A stretch of 64,000 bases of DNA from Cedecea neteri (GTDB taxonomy: Bacteria; Pseudomonadota; Gammaproteobacteria; Enterobacterales; Enterobacteriaceae): assembly GCF_000758305.1 (NCBI RefSeq), contig NZ_CP009458.1, forward strand, positions 4,836,001 to 4,900,000, written 5' to 3'. The translations under genes and the position numbers were made by a program. Numbering within the stretch: the first letter of the stretch is position 1; every line of letters starts with the position of its first letter. Below the pieces are notes generated by a model. The model had not been told where the DNA came from, made no database searches, and saw nothing but the letters and a program-made list of their open reading frames with translations. Below, piece after piece: positions 8,542 to 16,984 of the stretch.

Positions 8542-8573
8542 ATATGTCCAGACATCTGGACGGCTAATATCAT
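8542..8573. promoter_or_regulatory. Candidate MetJ operator between hcxA and the ABC importer
   Basis: Consecutive 8-base units ATATGTCC, AGACATCT and GGACGGCT (8542-8565) match the MetJ consensus AGACGTCT at 5, 7 and 6 positions, with a weak fourth unit AATATCAT. MetJ binds tandem met boxes cooperatively, two or more being needed. The array sits midway between divergent start codons, so it could control both transcripts. Confidence 0.7.
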
Positions 8574-8671
8574 TTTGCTTTATCTTATGTCTTTTCGTTC
8601 ATTGCCCGCAACCCAGAAGGCCGTTAAAAATTCGACAGATCAATTCATTAAACCCGGAAGCTACCGCCGCT

Positions 8672-10177
8672 ATGACCACGCTTAACCGCCTTGAGATGCG
8701 AGAAATCTCTATCGCCTTCGCGGGCTTTAACGCGCTGAGTCAGGTGAACTTCCGGCTGAATGGCGGCTCGGTACATGCTTTAACCGGCGCAAACGGCGCG
8801 GGTAAATCCACGCTGATGGCGGTGCTTTCCGGCGCGCACGATCATTACCAGGGCGAAGTGCTGATCGACGGTGAAACGGTGACGATCCGCAACCCGCGTG
8901 ACGCCAAACTGCTGGGGATCCATCTGGTGCAGCAGGAAGTGGACGTTGCCCTGGTGCCGGGCCTCAGCGTGGCGGAAAACATCATGCTCGATAAGCTGGC
9001 CGAAACGGGGCATGTCTACCGCTGGTCGAAAATTTACCGGCAGGCTCGCGAAGCGCTGGCGCAGCTCGACGTGAACATCGATATCAAAAAGCGCATTGAG
9101 CAATGCACCCTGGCAGAAAAACAGCAAATCCTGCTGGCGCGGGCGCTCTCACATCATTGCCGTTTTCTGATCCTCGACGAACCCACCGCCCCGCTGGACA
9201 GCCAGGAAAGTGAACATCTTTTCCGCGTCGTGCAGCGGCTACAAAGCGGCGGCATCGGCGTGGTGTTTATCTCCCACCGCATCCACGAGCTGAAAGCCAT
9301 TTGCGACCAGATGACGGTGCTGCGCGACGGCAAGCTGGTGGACAGCGGCCCGATGGGGCATCTCAGCGGCGAAGAGATTGTCGAGAAAATGCTGGGCCAC
9401 CAGCTGGACGATATTTATCCCCCTCACCGCCCGCCGGTTGCGGGCGACACGCTGCTGGCGGTGGAAGGTCTGCATGACGATGCGCTGCTCCGCGACATCT
9501 CGTTGCGCCTGCGCAAAGGCGAAATTCTGGGCATTGCGGGCCTCGCCGGGGCGGGAAAAACCGAGCTTTGCAAAGCACTGTTCGGCGCCACTCGCAGCAC
9601 GCTTGAGCGCGGCGAACTGAAAGGCAAGGCCTGGCGCCCGACCGACCCGGCGGACTCCGTCACACGCGGCGTTGTGCTGGTGCCGGAAGAGCGCCGCAAA
9701 GAAGGCATTTTTATCGACGAGTCGGTCACCATGAATCTCGCCGTCAGCGCAGACAGCCAGTTTACCCGCTGGGGGCTGTTCGACTACCGCAAAGCAAGAC
9801 GCTGGGCGGAGGAGACCATCCAGCAGTTGGGCATTCGCACCAGCGGCCCGGCGCAAACGCTGCGCCGCCTGTCCGGCGGCAATCAGCAAAAAGTGGCCAT
9901 CGGCAAATGGCTGCGCAACGAAGCCGACGTGCTGATTTTTGATGAGCCAACCAAAGGCGTGGACATCAAAGCCAAAACCGACCTCTTCGTACTGATTGAC
10001 CAACTGGCTCGCCGTGGCAAAGGGGTGATTTACGCCTCTGGCGAATTTGCCGAACTGGTCGGGCTGTGCGACCGCATCTGCGTGCTGTGGGACGGACGCA
10101 TCGTCGCTGAACTGGACGGCCACCAGGCCACCGAAGAAACCTTATTACTCTACTCCACTGGAGGAACCCCCGCGTGA
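8672..10177 (+). CDS. Sugar-type ABC importer ATPase with two nucleotide-binding domains (candidate methylthioribose importer)
   Basis: This 501-residue RbsA/MglA-type protein has two ATPase domains. Domain 1 has Walker A GANGAGKST (about 39-47) and Walker B FLILDEPTAPLD, but a degenerate signature (TLAEKQQ). Domain 2 has a divergent Walker A GLAGAGKTE, the signature LSGGNQQK and Walker B VLIFDEPTKGVD. This asymmetry is usual for pentose importers. It forms an operon with the permease (GTGA overlap), binding protein and LVIVD protein. MetJ-like boxes upstream and mtnK/mtnA nearby suggest methylthioribose or a related thiopentose as substrate; ribose or autoinducer-2 cannot be excluded from sequence. 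Confidence 0.85.
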   Translation: MTTLNRLEMREISIAFAGFNALSQVNFRLNGGSVHALTGANGAGKSTLMAVLSGAHDHYQGEVLIDGETVTIRNPRDAKLLGIHLVQQEVDVALVPGLSVAENIMLDKLAETGHVYRWSKIYRQAREALAQLDVNIDIKKRIEQCTLAEKQQILLARALSHHCRFLILDEPTAPLDSQESEHLFRVVQRLQSGGIGVVFISHRIHELKAICDQMTVLRDGKLVDSGPMGHLSGEEIVEKMLGHQLDDIYPPHRPPVAGDTLLAVEGLHDDALLRDISLRLRKGEILGIAGLAGAGKTELCKALFGATRSTLERGELKGKAWRPTDPADSVTRGVVLVPEERRKEGIFIDESVTMNLAVSADSQFTRWGLFDYRKARRWAEETIQQLGIRTSGPAQTLRRLSGGNQQKVAIGKWLRNEADVLIFDEPTKGVDIKAKTDLFVLIDQLARRGKGVIYASGEFAELVGLCDRICVLWDGRIVAELDGHQATEETLLLYSTGGTPA

Positions 10178-11169
10178 GCAAAGCATTATCCCTTAAGGTC
10201 GGCGCGTCCGGCCGCCAGCAGTTTTTTGACTTTCTCTACAAATGGGGGATGTTGCTCACCGTGGTGGCCCTGGTGGCGCTGTTCGGCATCGCGTCCGACA
10301 GTTTCCTTGAGCCGAATAACATCATCAATATTCTGCGCTCCATCGCCATCGTGACGGTGATTGCCATCGGCGTGTCTATCTCTCTCACCGTAGGCGGATT
10401 TGATTTGTCCGTCGGCTCGACCGCCTCGCTGGCAAACGCGCTGGTTATTTCGCTGTTCGTCTGGCACGGCTTCGGCACCACCGAAGCGATTCTTATCACC
10501 CTGGTGCTGTGCACGCTGGTCGGGCTGTTCAACGCCTTCCTGATCGTGGTGCTTAAAATTCCCGACATGCTCGCTACGCTGGCCAGCCTGTTTGTGATTC
10601 AGGGCGTGGCGATGACCTACAGCTACGGCGGCTCGATCACCGAAAACATGGTACTGCCGAGCGGCGACATGGCGGAAGGGACGATTCCGGCCGCCTTTGG
10701 CCTGCTCGGGCAGGTGCCGACCATCGTCATCATCATGCTGGTAGTCACGCTGGTCGCACAGCTCGCGCTCTCTCTGACCAAACATGGCCGCCGGATGTAC
10801 GCTATCGGCGGTAACCCGGAGGCGGCTCGCCTGTCCGGCATTCGCACTACCCGTTACCGCGTGGCGGCCTACGTGCTGGCCTCGCTGCTGGCAGGTTTGG
10901 GCGGTATTCTGCTGGCCTCACGTATTGGCTCTTCACAGGTCAACGCCGGCGGCGGCTACCTGATGGATGCCGTGGCCGCCGCCTGGATTGGTTTCTCTCT
11001 GGCAGGTTCCGGTAAACCTAACGCGCTCGGCACGCTGGTGGGCGCGGTGATTCTGGGCGTGCTGCAAAACGGGCTGGTGATGCTCTCCGTGCCGTATTAC
11101 GCGATGGACATTATTAAAGGCCTGGTGCTGGCTGCCGCGCTGGCGATTACTTACATACAACGACGCTAA
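10174..11169 (+). CDS. Sugar-type ABC importer permease (RbsC-like)
   Basis: This 331-residue inner-membrane permease has eight to ten hydrophobic helices and family motifs typical of RbsC (ISLTVGGFDLSVGS; AIGGNPEAARLSGI). It should form the homodimeric channel for the adjacent ATPase and binding protein. The start is GTG at 10174 inside a GTGA overlap with the ATPase stop, preceded by a strong GGAGGAA ribosome site. Transported solute: see the binding protein. Confidence 0.88.
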   Translation: MSKALSLKVGASGRQQFFDFLYKWGMLLTVVALVALFGIASDSFLEPNNIINILRSIAIVTVIAIGVSISLTVGGFDLSVGSTASLANALVISLFVWHGFGTTEAILITLVLCTLVGLFNAFLIVVLKIPDMLATLASLFVIQGVAMTYSYGGSITENMVLPSGDMAEGTIPAAFGLLGQVPTIVIIMLVVTLVAQLALSLTKHGRRMYAIGGNPEAARLSGIRTTRYRVAAYVLASLLAGLGGILLASRIGSSQVNAGGGYLMDAVAAAWIGFSLAGSGKPNALGTLVGAVILGVLQNGLVMLSVPYYAMDIIKGLVLAAALAITYIQRR

Positions 11170-11197
11170 AACAACAACTTCACACAGGGTAACGACC

Positions 11198-12262
11198 ATG
11201 AAAAAACTGACTACTTCACTGCTGGCGCTTAGCCTGCTTGCCGCTCTGCCGGGCCACGCCGCTACGCCATCGCCGGTGCCGGAAAAAATCGCCGCCCACG
11301 ACGGCCCAATCCGCATCGCCGTGATCCGCAACCTGGGCTCCGACGACAACACCACGCAGTTTGTCGCCGGCGCAGTTCAACAGGCTAAAAAGCTGGGCTT
11401 CAAGGTCAGCACGTTCCTGAGCAACGGCGACGACGCCCGCTTCCAGGACTTTGTGAACCAGGCGATCAGCCAGAAGTATGACGGGATTATTCTTTCTCAG
11501 GGTCGCGATCCTTACTCCACCGAACTGGTGAAAAAAGCCGTGGCCGCAGGCATTGCGGTGTCGGTCTTTGATACCGCCGTAAACGGCACCATTCCCGGCG
11601 TGACCGTCACCCAGCAGGACGACGCCTCGCTGACCAGCCTCTCCTTCGGCCAGTTGGTCAAAGACTTCAACGGCAAAGCCAACATTATCAAGCTGTGGGT
11701 GGCCGGTTTCCCTCCAATGGAACGCCGCCAGGCCGCCTATCAGGAACTGCTGAAAGCCAATCCGGGCATTAAAGAGCTGGAGTCCATCGGCGCGGTTTCT
11801 TCTGACGTGCAGGGCGACACCGCCAACAAAGTGGGCGCGGTGCTGGCGAAGTACCCGAAAGGCAAAATCGACGCTATCTGGGGCACCTGGGATGCCTTCA
11901 GCCAGGGCGCCTATAAAGCGCTGCAGGAAAACGGCCGCACCGAAATTAAGCTCTACAGCATCGATGTTTCGAACCAGGACATCCAGCTGATGCGCGAAGC
12001 CAACAGCCCGTGGAAAGTGAGCGTGGCGGTCGATCCGAAGCTGATTGGCGCCACAAACGTGCGCCTGGTGGCCTACAAGATCGCCGGGGAGCAAACGCCT
12101 GCAACCTATGACTTTAAAGCCGCAGCCATTCCTCAGGCGCTGCTGGCCAGCCAGCCTGGCCCGGTCAACGTCACTTCGCTGGGCAAAATCATTCCAGGCT
12201 GGGGCCAGACCGACGACTTTATCGCGCCGTGGTTCGCCACGCTCGAAGCGAAAAATAAATAA
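11198..12262 (+). CDS. Periplasmic sugar-binding protein (Peripla_BP_4 type), candidate methylthioribose receptor
   Basis: The 354-residue precursor has a clear signal peptide (KKLTTSLLALSLLAALPGHA, cleavage near residue 22). The mature protein is a type I periplasmic binding fold as in ribose- and AI-2-binding proteins (IRIAVIRNLGSDDNTTQFVAGA at the start; DAIWGTWDAFSQGAYKAL in the hinge region). It completes the ABC importer, lying 28 bases after the permease gene with an AGGG ribosome site. The ligand is unknown. The MetJ-like operator and the neighbouring mtnK make methylthioribose the leading hypothesis. Confidence 0.85.
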   Translation: MKKLTTSLLALSLLAALPGHAATPSPVPEKIAAHDGPIRIAVIRNLGSDDNTTQFVAGAVQQAKKLGFKVSTFLSNGDDARFQDFVNQAISQKYDGIILSQGRDPYSTELVKKAVAAGIAVSVFDTAVNGTIPGVTVTQQDDASLTSLSFGQLVKDFNGKANIIKLWVAGFPPMERRQAAYQELLKANPGIKELESIGAVSSDVQGDTANKVGAVLAKYPKGKIDAIWGTWDAFSQGAYKALQENGRTEIKLYSIDVSNQDIQLMREANSPWKVSVAVDPKLIGATNVRLVAYKIAGEQTPATYDFKAAAIPQALLASQPGPVNVTSLGKIIPGWGQTDDFIAPWFATLEAKNK

Positions 12263-12273
12263 GGAGTCGCGCA

Positions 12274-13512
12274 ATGGCACTGCCACAACCCGAATACAGC
12301 CGCAATATGCGGCTGATCGGCCATAGCGATCAGGGGGGAAAACCGGACGGCGTGCAGTTGATGGTGCACCGGGGCTATGCGTATATCGGCCATATGGTGT
12401 CGCAGGGCTTTTCGATTGTTGACGTCCGCGATCCTAAAAACCCAAAAGCGGCGGGCTTCGTGCCCGCGCCGCCGGGTACCTGGAATATTCACCTGCAGGC
12501 GCACGACGATCTGCTGCTGGTGATTAACGCCCGGGATCTGTTCGCCGACGTGCGTTTCGCCGATGAGAAGGTTTACTACACCAAATCGGTTGGCGAAACG
12601 GTCCGCGACGTGCAGGACAAAGGCTGGAGCGCCGGGTTACGCATTTTCGATATCTCCACGCCAGATAAGCCCAAAGAAATCAGCTTTCTGTCACTGAGCG
12701 GTATCGGCATCCACCGCTGCTGGTACGTGGGCGGCCGCTGGGCCTATGTATCCGCACTGATCGATGGGTTTAGCGATTATATCTTCCTGACTATCGACCT
12801 CGCCGACCCGCGCAATCCGCAGGTGGCAGGTAACTGGTGGCTGCCGGGCATGAACACCGCCGCGGGTGAGCAGCCCACCTGGCCGGAAGGCAAACGCTAT
12901 GCGCTTCACCACGCGATTATCAGCGGCGACACGGCGTATGCCAGCTGGCGCGACGGCGGCCTGACGCTGTTGGACGTTTCCGACCGTGCGCAGCCGCAGC
13001 TCATCAGCCACCGCAACTGGAGCCCGCCGTTTGGCGGAGGCACCCATACGGCGCTGCCGCTACCAAATCGCGATCTGTTGGTGGTGCTTGACGAAGCGGT
13101 GCTGGACAATCAGGAGGACGGCGAGAAGCTGATTTGGCTGTTCGATATTCGCGACCCGTCAAACCCGGTCAGTATCTCCACCTTCCCACAGCCGGATGAG
13201 ATTGATTATGTGGCGAAAGGCGCGCACTTCGGCCCGCATAACCTGCATGAGAACCGCCCCGGCAGTTTTATCAGCGATACGCTGATTTTCGCGACGTATC
13301 AGAATGCTGGCGTGCGAGCCTACGATATTTCGAACCCGTACCGCCCGGTAGAAACGGGGGCGCTGGTACCTGCCGCCCCGGAAAAAATGATGGATACTCG
13401 CCCTGGCCGCCCGCAGGTGATCCAGTCCTGTGATGTATTTGTCGACGCTCAGGGGATTGTGTACAGCACGGATTATAACGGCGGGTTGTCGATTATTGAG
13501 TATTTGGGGTAG
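12274..13512 (+). CDS. LVIVD-repeat beta-propeller protein of unknown function
   Basis: The 412-residue protein has no signal peptide. At least six degenerate repeats of the LVIVD type are visible (FSIVDVRDPKNPKAAG; LRIFDISTPDKPKEI; FLTIDLADPRNPQVAG; LTLLDVSDRAQPQLI; IWLFDIRDPSNPVSI; VRAYDISNPYRPVETG), which points to a beta-propeller. Several His-rich stretches (IHRCW, ALHHAI, HFGPHNLHENRP) could bind metal or act in catalysis. It is the last gene of the importer operon, 11 bases after the binding-protein gene with an AAGGAG ribosome site. I do not know its activity; cytosolic processing or binding of the imported compound is a guess from context. Confidence 0.75.
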   Translation: MALPQPEYSRNMRLIGHSDQGGKPDGVQLMVHRGYAYIGHMVSQGFSIVDVRDPKNPKAAGFVPAPPGTWNIHLQAHDDLLLVINARDLFADVRFADEKVYYTKSVGETVRDVQDKGWSAGLRIFDISTPDKPKEISFLSLSGIGIHRCWYVGGRWAYVSALIDGFSDYIFLTIDLADPRNPQVAGNWWLPGMNTAAGEQPTWPEGKRYALHHAIISGDTAYASWRDGGLTLLDVSDRAQPQLISHRNWSPPFGGGTHTALPLPNRDLLVVLDEAVLDNQEDGEKLIWLFDIRDPSNPVSISTFPQPDEIDYVAKGAHFGPHNLHENRPGSFISDTLIFATYQNAGVRAYDISNPYRPVETGALVPAAPEKMMDTRPGRPQVIQSCDVFVDAQGIVYSTDYNGGLSIIEYLG

Positions 13513-13515
13513 TTT

Positions 13516-13658
13516 GCCCCTCACCCCGGCCCTCTCCCCACAGGGGAGAGGGGGAAAACATAAAAACATTCTTTATCCCTCTCCCCACAGGGAGAAGGAG
13601 AAAACATAAAACATTCTTTATACCCTCTCCCTTTTAGGGAGAGGGTCAGGGTGAGGGT
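13516..13658. repeat. GC-rich palindromic repeat element, copy B
   Basis: The block begins CCCCTCACCCCGGCCCTCTC and ends in GGGAGAGGGTCAGGGTGAGG. It contains two internal units (CCCTCTCCCCACAGGGAGAA type) separated by AAAACATAAA-like spacers. It lies between the convergent ends of the LVIVD gene and mtnK and is related to copies A, C and D. Confidence 0.85.
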
Positions 13659-13713
13659 AAAAAAACCAGAAGTGATGCAGTGAATACAATTCAAAGTGAA
13701 CGCAGCGGAAAAC

Positions 13714-14913
13714 TCACCCCTTCTGACGAACCCTGGCAATAAACTCATCCACCGAATCCACCTGCCCGGCGATCAGAATCAGGAACTTGCCCAGCTCAAT
13801 CGCGTGGCTGACGCAGGCCAAACGAGTGGCCTCATCTTCGATACTTTCCAGATCGACGACGTGAGACAACCCCACAGAACGGCGAATCAACTCAGTGCCG
13901 CAGAAGCCCACCGCATCAACCCACACTTTTTGCAGGTAGTGCTGAACGTAGCCTTCCGTTGCCAGTGCGGCGTCGCGTGTTTTCTCGCGGGCAAGCGCCG
14001 TAAAGCGCTCAGAGAAGCTCAGCCACAGTTCCTGAATATCTTTCAGACGCTGTTCTCGATGGCTGGCGGCATCCCTCGGACCAAAATGCCCCGGCAGCGC
14101 GCAGTAGTTCAGCAACAAGTTGCCGATAGCGGTCCCGAGATCAAATCCGACCGGGCCCACGTAGCCAAATTCAGCGTCGATAGCTTTCAGGCTGCCTTCC
14201 GCGACGAAAATCGACCCGCTATGGATATCGCCGTGCAGCAGCGCTTCCGCGCTTGAGAAGAATTTATGCTTCAGCAACGCCACGGCCAGCTTCAGGTCGC
14301 TGTCGCTTCGCAGCCCGGCAACCTGTTGTTCCAGCGCGGCCGGGTAGTTATTTCGCTCGTGGATCTGATACGGATCGTTAAAGAACAGATCTTCGGTGAT
14401 TTCACACATTTCCGGGTTGATAAAGCGGGCAACCAGCGCCTTCTTATCGTGCGGGTGCAGATAAAAATCTGACGTGTGGAACAGCGCTTTGGCCAGATAT
14501 TCCCCAAGCTGGCTGGCCGCCTGAGGATAATAAACGCCCTTCACCAGCTCGCCGCGCCAGATGCGATGGCTGGAGAGATCTTCCATCACCATCACCGCCA
14601 GCTCCGGGTCGTAATGCACCACGTTGACCGTATGCTCCGGGCTGTGCTGGTAGTGTTCCACCAGCGTCTGCGCCTCAAGGCGAGCACGGTCCAGGGTCAG
14701 CGGCCAGGACTCCCCCACGCAGCGTACATACGGCAGCGCCTGCTTCACGATAGTTCGGCTGACGCCCTGAGTATCAAAGATTTTAAACACCAGATTGAGG
14801 TTGCCATCGCCCACTTCCTGCGCCTCCACCAGCTCAGACGGCGTCTGCAGCCCGCCAAACTGTTGAGCATAGGCCACTGCGTCAGCGGCGGTAAAAGTGC
14901 GGTAGTGCGACAT
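13714..14913 (-). CDS. mtnK: 5-Methylthioribose kinase MtnK
   Basis: MtnK phosphorylates 5-methylthioribose at C1 with ATP, the entry step of methionine salvage in enterics that hold MTA/SAH nucleosidase. The 399-residue product fits the family (about 400). It begins YRTFTAADAVAYAQQFGGL, has the nucleotide-loop region VGDGNLNLVFKI, the catalytic-loop motif LLHGDIHSGSIFV (kinase-like HGD) and the metal segment IDAEFGYVGPVGFDLGT. An AGAGGA ribosome site precedes the ATG. It is divergent from mtnA, and a four-unit MetJ-like array lies between them. Confidence 0.95.
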   Translation of the reverse strand: MSHYRTFTAADAVAYAQQFGGLQTPSELVEAQEVGDGNLNLVFKIFDTQGVSRTIVKQALPYVRCVGESWPLTLDRARLEAQTLVEHYQHSPEHTVNVVHYDPELAVMVMEDLSSHRIWRGELVKGVYYPQAASQLGEYLAKALFHTSDFYLHPHDKKALVARFINPEMCEITEDLFFNDPYQIHERNNYPAALEQQVAGLRSDSDLKLAVALLKHKFFSSAEALLHGDIHSGSIFVAEGSLKAIDAEFGYVGPVGFDLGTAIGNLLLNYCALPGHFGPRDAASHREQRLKDIQELWLSFSERFTALAREKTRDAALATEGYVQHYLQKVWVDAVGFCGTELIRRSVGLSHVVDLESIEDEATRLACVSHAIELGKFLILIAGQVDSVDEFIARVRQKG

Positions 14914-14943
14914 GGCGATCCTCTCAGAAAATAAAGTTAATTA

Positions 14944-14975
14944 AGACGTTTGGACGTCTATACATCTGGAAGTCA
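14944..14975. promoter_or_regulatory. Candidate MetJ operator of four tandem met boxes between mtnK and mtnA
   Basis: Four adjoining 8-base units are present: AGACGTTT (7/8 to AGACGTCT), GGACGTCT (7/8), ATACATCT (6/8) and GGAAGTCA (5/8). This is the strongest MetJ-like array in the window and lies 30 bases from the mtnK start and about 45 from mtnA, suitable for repressing both genes when S-adenosylmethionine is plentiful. Confidence 0.85.
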
Positions 14976-15020
14976 TGTTGGCACAATATACCGCAACAAC
15001 GCAACATGGAATTAACACGA

Positions 15021-16046
15021 ATGCATAATTTAAAAACCACCAGCCTTGAAGTGCGTGATAACCAGCTTTGGATCCTTGATCAACAGGCGCTACCGCAGCA
15101 GAAAAACTGGCTCCCGGCGCACACCGTGTCGCAGTTAGTCGCCCATATTCACGCCCTTAGCGTGCGTGGCGCGCCGCTGATCGGCCTTTCCGCCAGCCTG
15201 CTGCTGGCGCTGCTGGCAGAGCAAGGGCTAACAAAAGCTCAGCTCGCTGAAGCGCTGGAAACCCTGCGGGCGTCCCGCCCGACGGCGGTGAACCTGATGA
15301 ATAACCTCGACCGCATGAAGCAGGCGCTGGCCCAGGAAAACGTTGTGGCTGCTCTCGAAGAAGAAGCGCTGCGGCTGGTGGCGGAAGATAAAGTGCTGTG
15401 CGATAACATCGCTCGTGCCGGAGCAGCGCTGGTTAAGCCCGGTAGCCGCCTGCTGACCCACTGCAATACCGGTGGGCTGGCTACCGCAGGCGTCGGCACC
15501 GCGCTGGGCGTTATCCAGCGAGCATTTAACGAAGGTAATGTCGCCAGCGTTTGGGTGGACGAAACCCGCCCGCTGCTTCAGGGCGGCAGGCTGACGGCGT
15601 GGGAATTAGGGGAACTGGGCATTCCTTACCAGCTGATTTGCGATTCCATGGCCGCCAGCCTGATGGCGAAAAAGCAGGTGGACGCCATTTGGGTGGGCGC
15701 GGACCGCATCGCCGCGAACGGTGACGTGGCCAACAAGATCGGCACATACAGCCTGGCCGTGCTGGCGCATTACCACAGTATTCCGTTCTACGTTGCCGCC
15801 CCGCACACCACGCTCGACAGAAACTGCCCGAACGGTGAAGCCATTCCGATTGAGCAGCGTGCCGCCAGGGAAGTGACCGGCGTAGCGGGCAGCTTTGGCA
15901 GCGTGCAGTGGGCGCCCGAAAACGCAAGCGTGTATAACCCGGCGTTTGATGTCACCCCGGCAGAATTAATTAGCGGCTGGATTTTGGATACGGGCGTGGT
16001 GACGCCGGAACAGGTTCGGGATGGCGTATTTTTGCCGAAGAAATAA
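15021..16046 (+). CDS. mtnA: S-methyl-5-thioribose-1-phosphate isomerase MtnA
   Basis: MtnA converts methylthioribose-1-phosphate to methylthioribulose-1-phosphate. The product (341 residues from this start) is of the eIF2B-alpha-like family, with the catalytic Cys in THCNTGGLATAGVGTALG and the catalytic Asp in VGADRIAANGDVANKIG. I chose the ATG at 15021 because MHNLKTTSLEVRDNQLWILD matches the start of related MtnA proteins and GGAA lies nine bases upstream. An ATG five codons earlier (15006) is in frame and possible. It is divergent from mtnK behind a shared MetJ-like operator. Confidence 0.95.
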   Translation: MHNLKTTSLEVRDNQLWILDQQALPQQKNWLPAHTVSQLVAHIHALSVRGAPLIGLSASLLLALLAEQGLTKAQLAEALETLRASRPTAVNLMNNLDRMKQALAQENVVAALEEEALRLVAEDKVLCDNIARAGAALVKPGSRLLTHCNTGGLATAGVGTALGVIQRAFNEGNVASVWVDETRPLLQGGRLTAWELGELGIPYQLICDSMAASLMAKKQVDAIWVGADRIAANGDVANKIGTYSLAVLAHYHSIPFYVAAPHTTLDRNCPNGEAIPIEQRAAREVTGVAGSFGSVQWAPENASVYNPAFDVTPAELISGWILDTGVVTPEQVRDGVFLPKK

Positions 16047-16048
16047 TT

Positions 16049-16299
16049 CCCCTCACCCCGGCCCTCTCCCCAAGGGGGCGAGGGAGGAAAAACGCCATGC
16101 AATATTGTTAATTCCTTCTCCCTCTGGGCTGAGGGAGAAAAACGACATGCGATATTGTTTATTCCCTCTCCCTCTGGGCTGAGGGAGAAAAAACGACATA
16201 CGATATTGTTTATTTCCTCTCCCTCTGGACTGAGGGAGAAAAAACGACATCCAATATTGTTTATTCCCTCTCCCTCTGGGAGAGGGTTAGGGTGAGGGT
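16049..16299. repeat. GC-rich palindromic repeat element, copy C, with internal tandem units
   Basis: This is the longest copy (about 250 bases). Between the outer arms (CCCCTCACCCCGGCCCTCTC at the left and GGGAGAGGGTTAGGGTGAGG at the right) lie about four near-identical units of roughly 63-64 bases, each with CCTCTCCCTCTGGNCTGAGG, then GAGAAAAACGACAT, then an ATATTGTTTATT-like segment. It fills most of the 395 bases between convergent mtnA and mtnD; the rest (16300-16404) shows no gene. The internal copy number is likely to vary between strains. Confidence 0.88.
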
Positions 16300-16404
16300 A
16301 AAAACCAGAAGCGGCTCGGTGGCTGAGAACGTCGGGAACGCATCTCAGCCGACCCAGAACTGGGAGATAAAAAAGATCGGGAAGTGAACGGCACAACAGC
16401 TGAA

Positions 16405-16432
16405 TTAAAAAGCCTTCCCGAAGGAAGGCTCA
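16405..16432 (-). terminator. Rho-independent terminator of mtnC-mtnD
   Basis: GCCTTCC (16412-16418) and GGAAGGC (16423-16429) form a 7-base-pair stem with a CGAA loop. Read on the minus strand, it is followed by a T run at 16411-16407. It lies just downstream of the mtnD stop. Confidence 0.85.
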
Positions 16433-16441
16433 ACTCAACAA

Positions 16442-16984
16442 CTACGGCAGACGTGGATAAGCATCGGCAATCGCATCGCCGGTGAAGTGCGCCACCCAGC
16501 CTTCCGGGTTATCAAAAATACGAATCGCGGTAAAATGCGGCTCGGAACCCATATCAAACCAGTGCGGTGTCCCGGCCGGGACGGAAATCAGGTCGTTCTT
16601 CTCGCAGAGGATCTGATACACCTTGTCGTCCAGGTGCAGGCAGAACAGCCCCGCGCCTTCTACGAAGAAACGCACTTCATCTTCGCCATGGGTATGCTCG
16701 GACAGGAATTTGGTCCGCAGCACGTCTTTCTGAGGGTTATCCGCACGCAGGCTGATCACATCCCAGCTCTGATAGCCCTTCTCCGCCACCAGCTTGTCGA
16801 TAGCATGCTGATAAGCGTGAATCACCGTTTCCGGCGTTGGGTCGTTGCCTAAATCCTGGTTCGCTTCCCAGCGTTCAAAACGCACATCTTTGGCGTTCAA
16901 CTGCTCGCGAATCTCTTGCGCGTCCGTGCTGTGCCATACCGGCTCCTTTGCTTCGGTATCGGTAAAAATGGTCAATGCGCTCAT
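16442..16984 (-). CDS. mtnD: Acireductone dioxygenase MtnD
   Basis: MtnD oxidises acireductone to the 2-oxo acid of methionine plus formate (Fe form), or to methylthiopropionate, CO and formate (Ni form). The 180-residue cupin has the full metal set: HTHGEDEVRFFV (two His and the Glu) and the later His in VPAGTPHWFD. Length matches the Klebsiella-type enzyme. Its ATG overlaps the mtnC stop (ATGA), so it is the second gene of an mtnC-mtnD operon, closed by a hairpin terminator at 16405-16432. Confidence 0.96.
   Translation of the reverse strand: MSALTIFTDTEAKEPVWHSTDAQEIREQLNAKDVRFERWEANQDLGNDPTPETVIHAYQHAIDKLVAEKGYQSWDVISLRADNPQKDVLRTKFLSEHTHGEDEVRFFVEGAGLFCLHLDDKVYQILCEKNDLISVPAGTPHWFDMGSEPHFTAIRIFDNPEGWVAHFTGDAIADAYPRLP

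Noticed and set aside
16053..16250. Repetitive 65-codon frame with a MSFF...RGRGNKQYR pattern
   Set aside because: It is a translation of the tandem intergenic repeat, not a protein gene.
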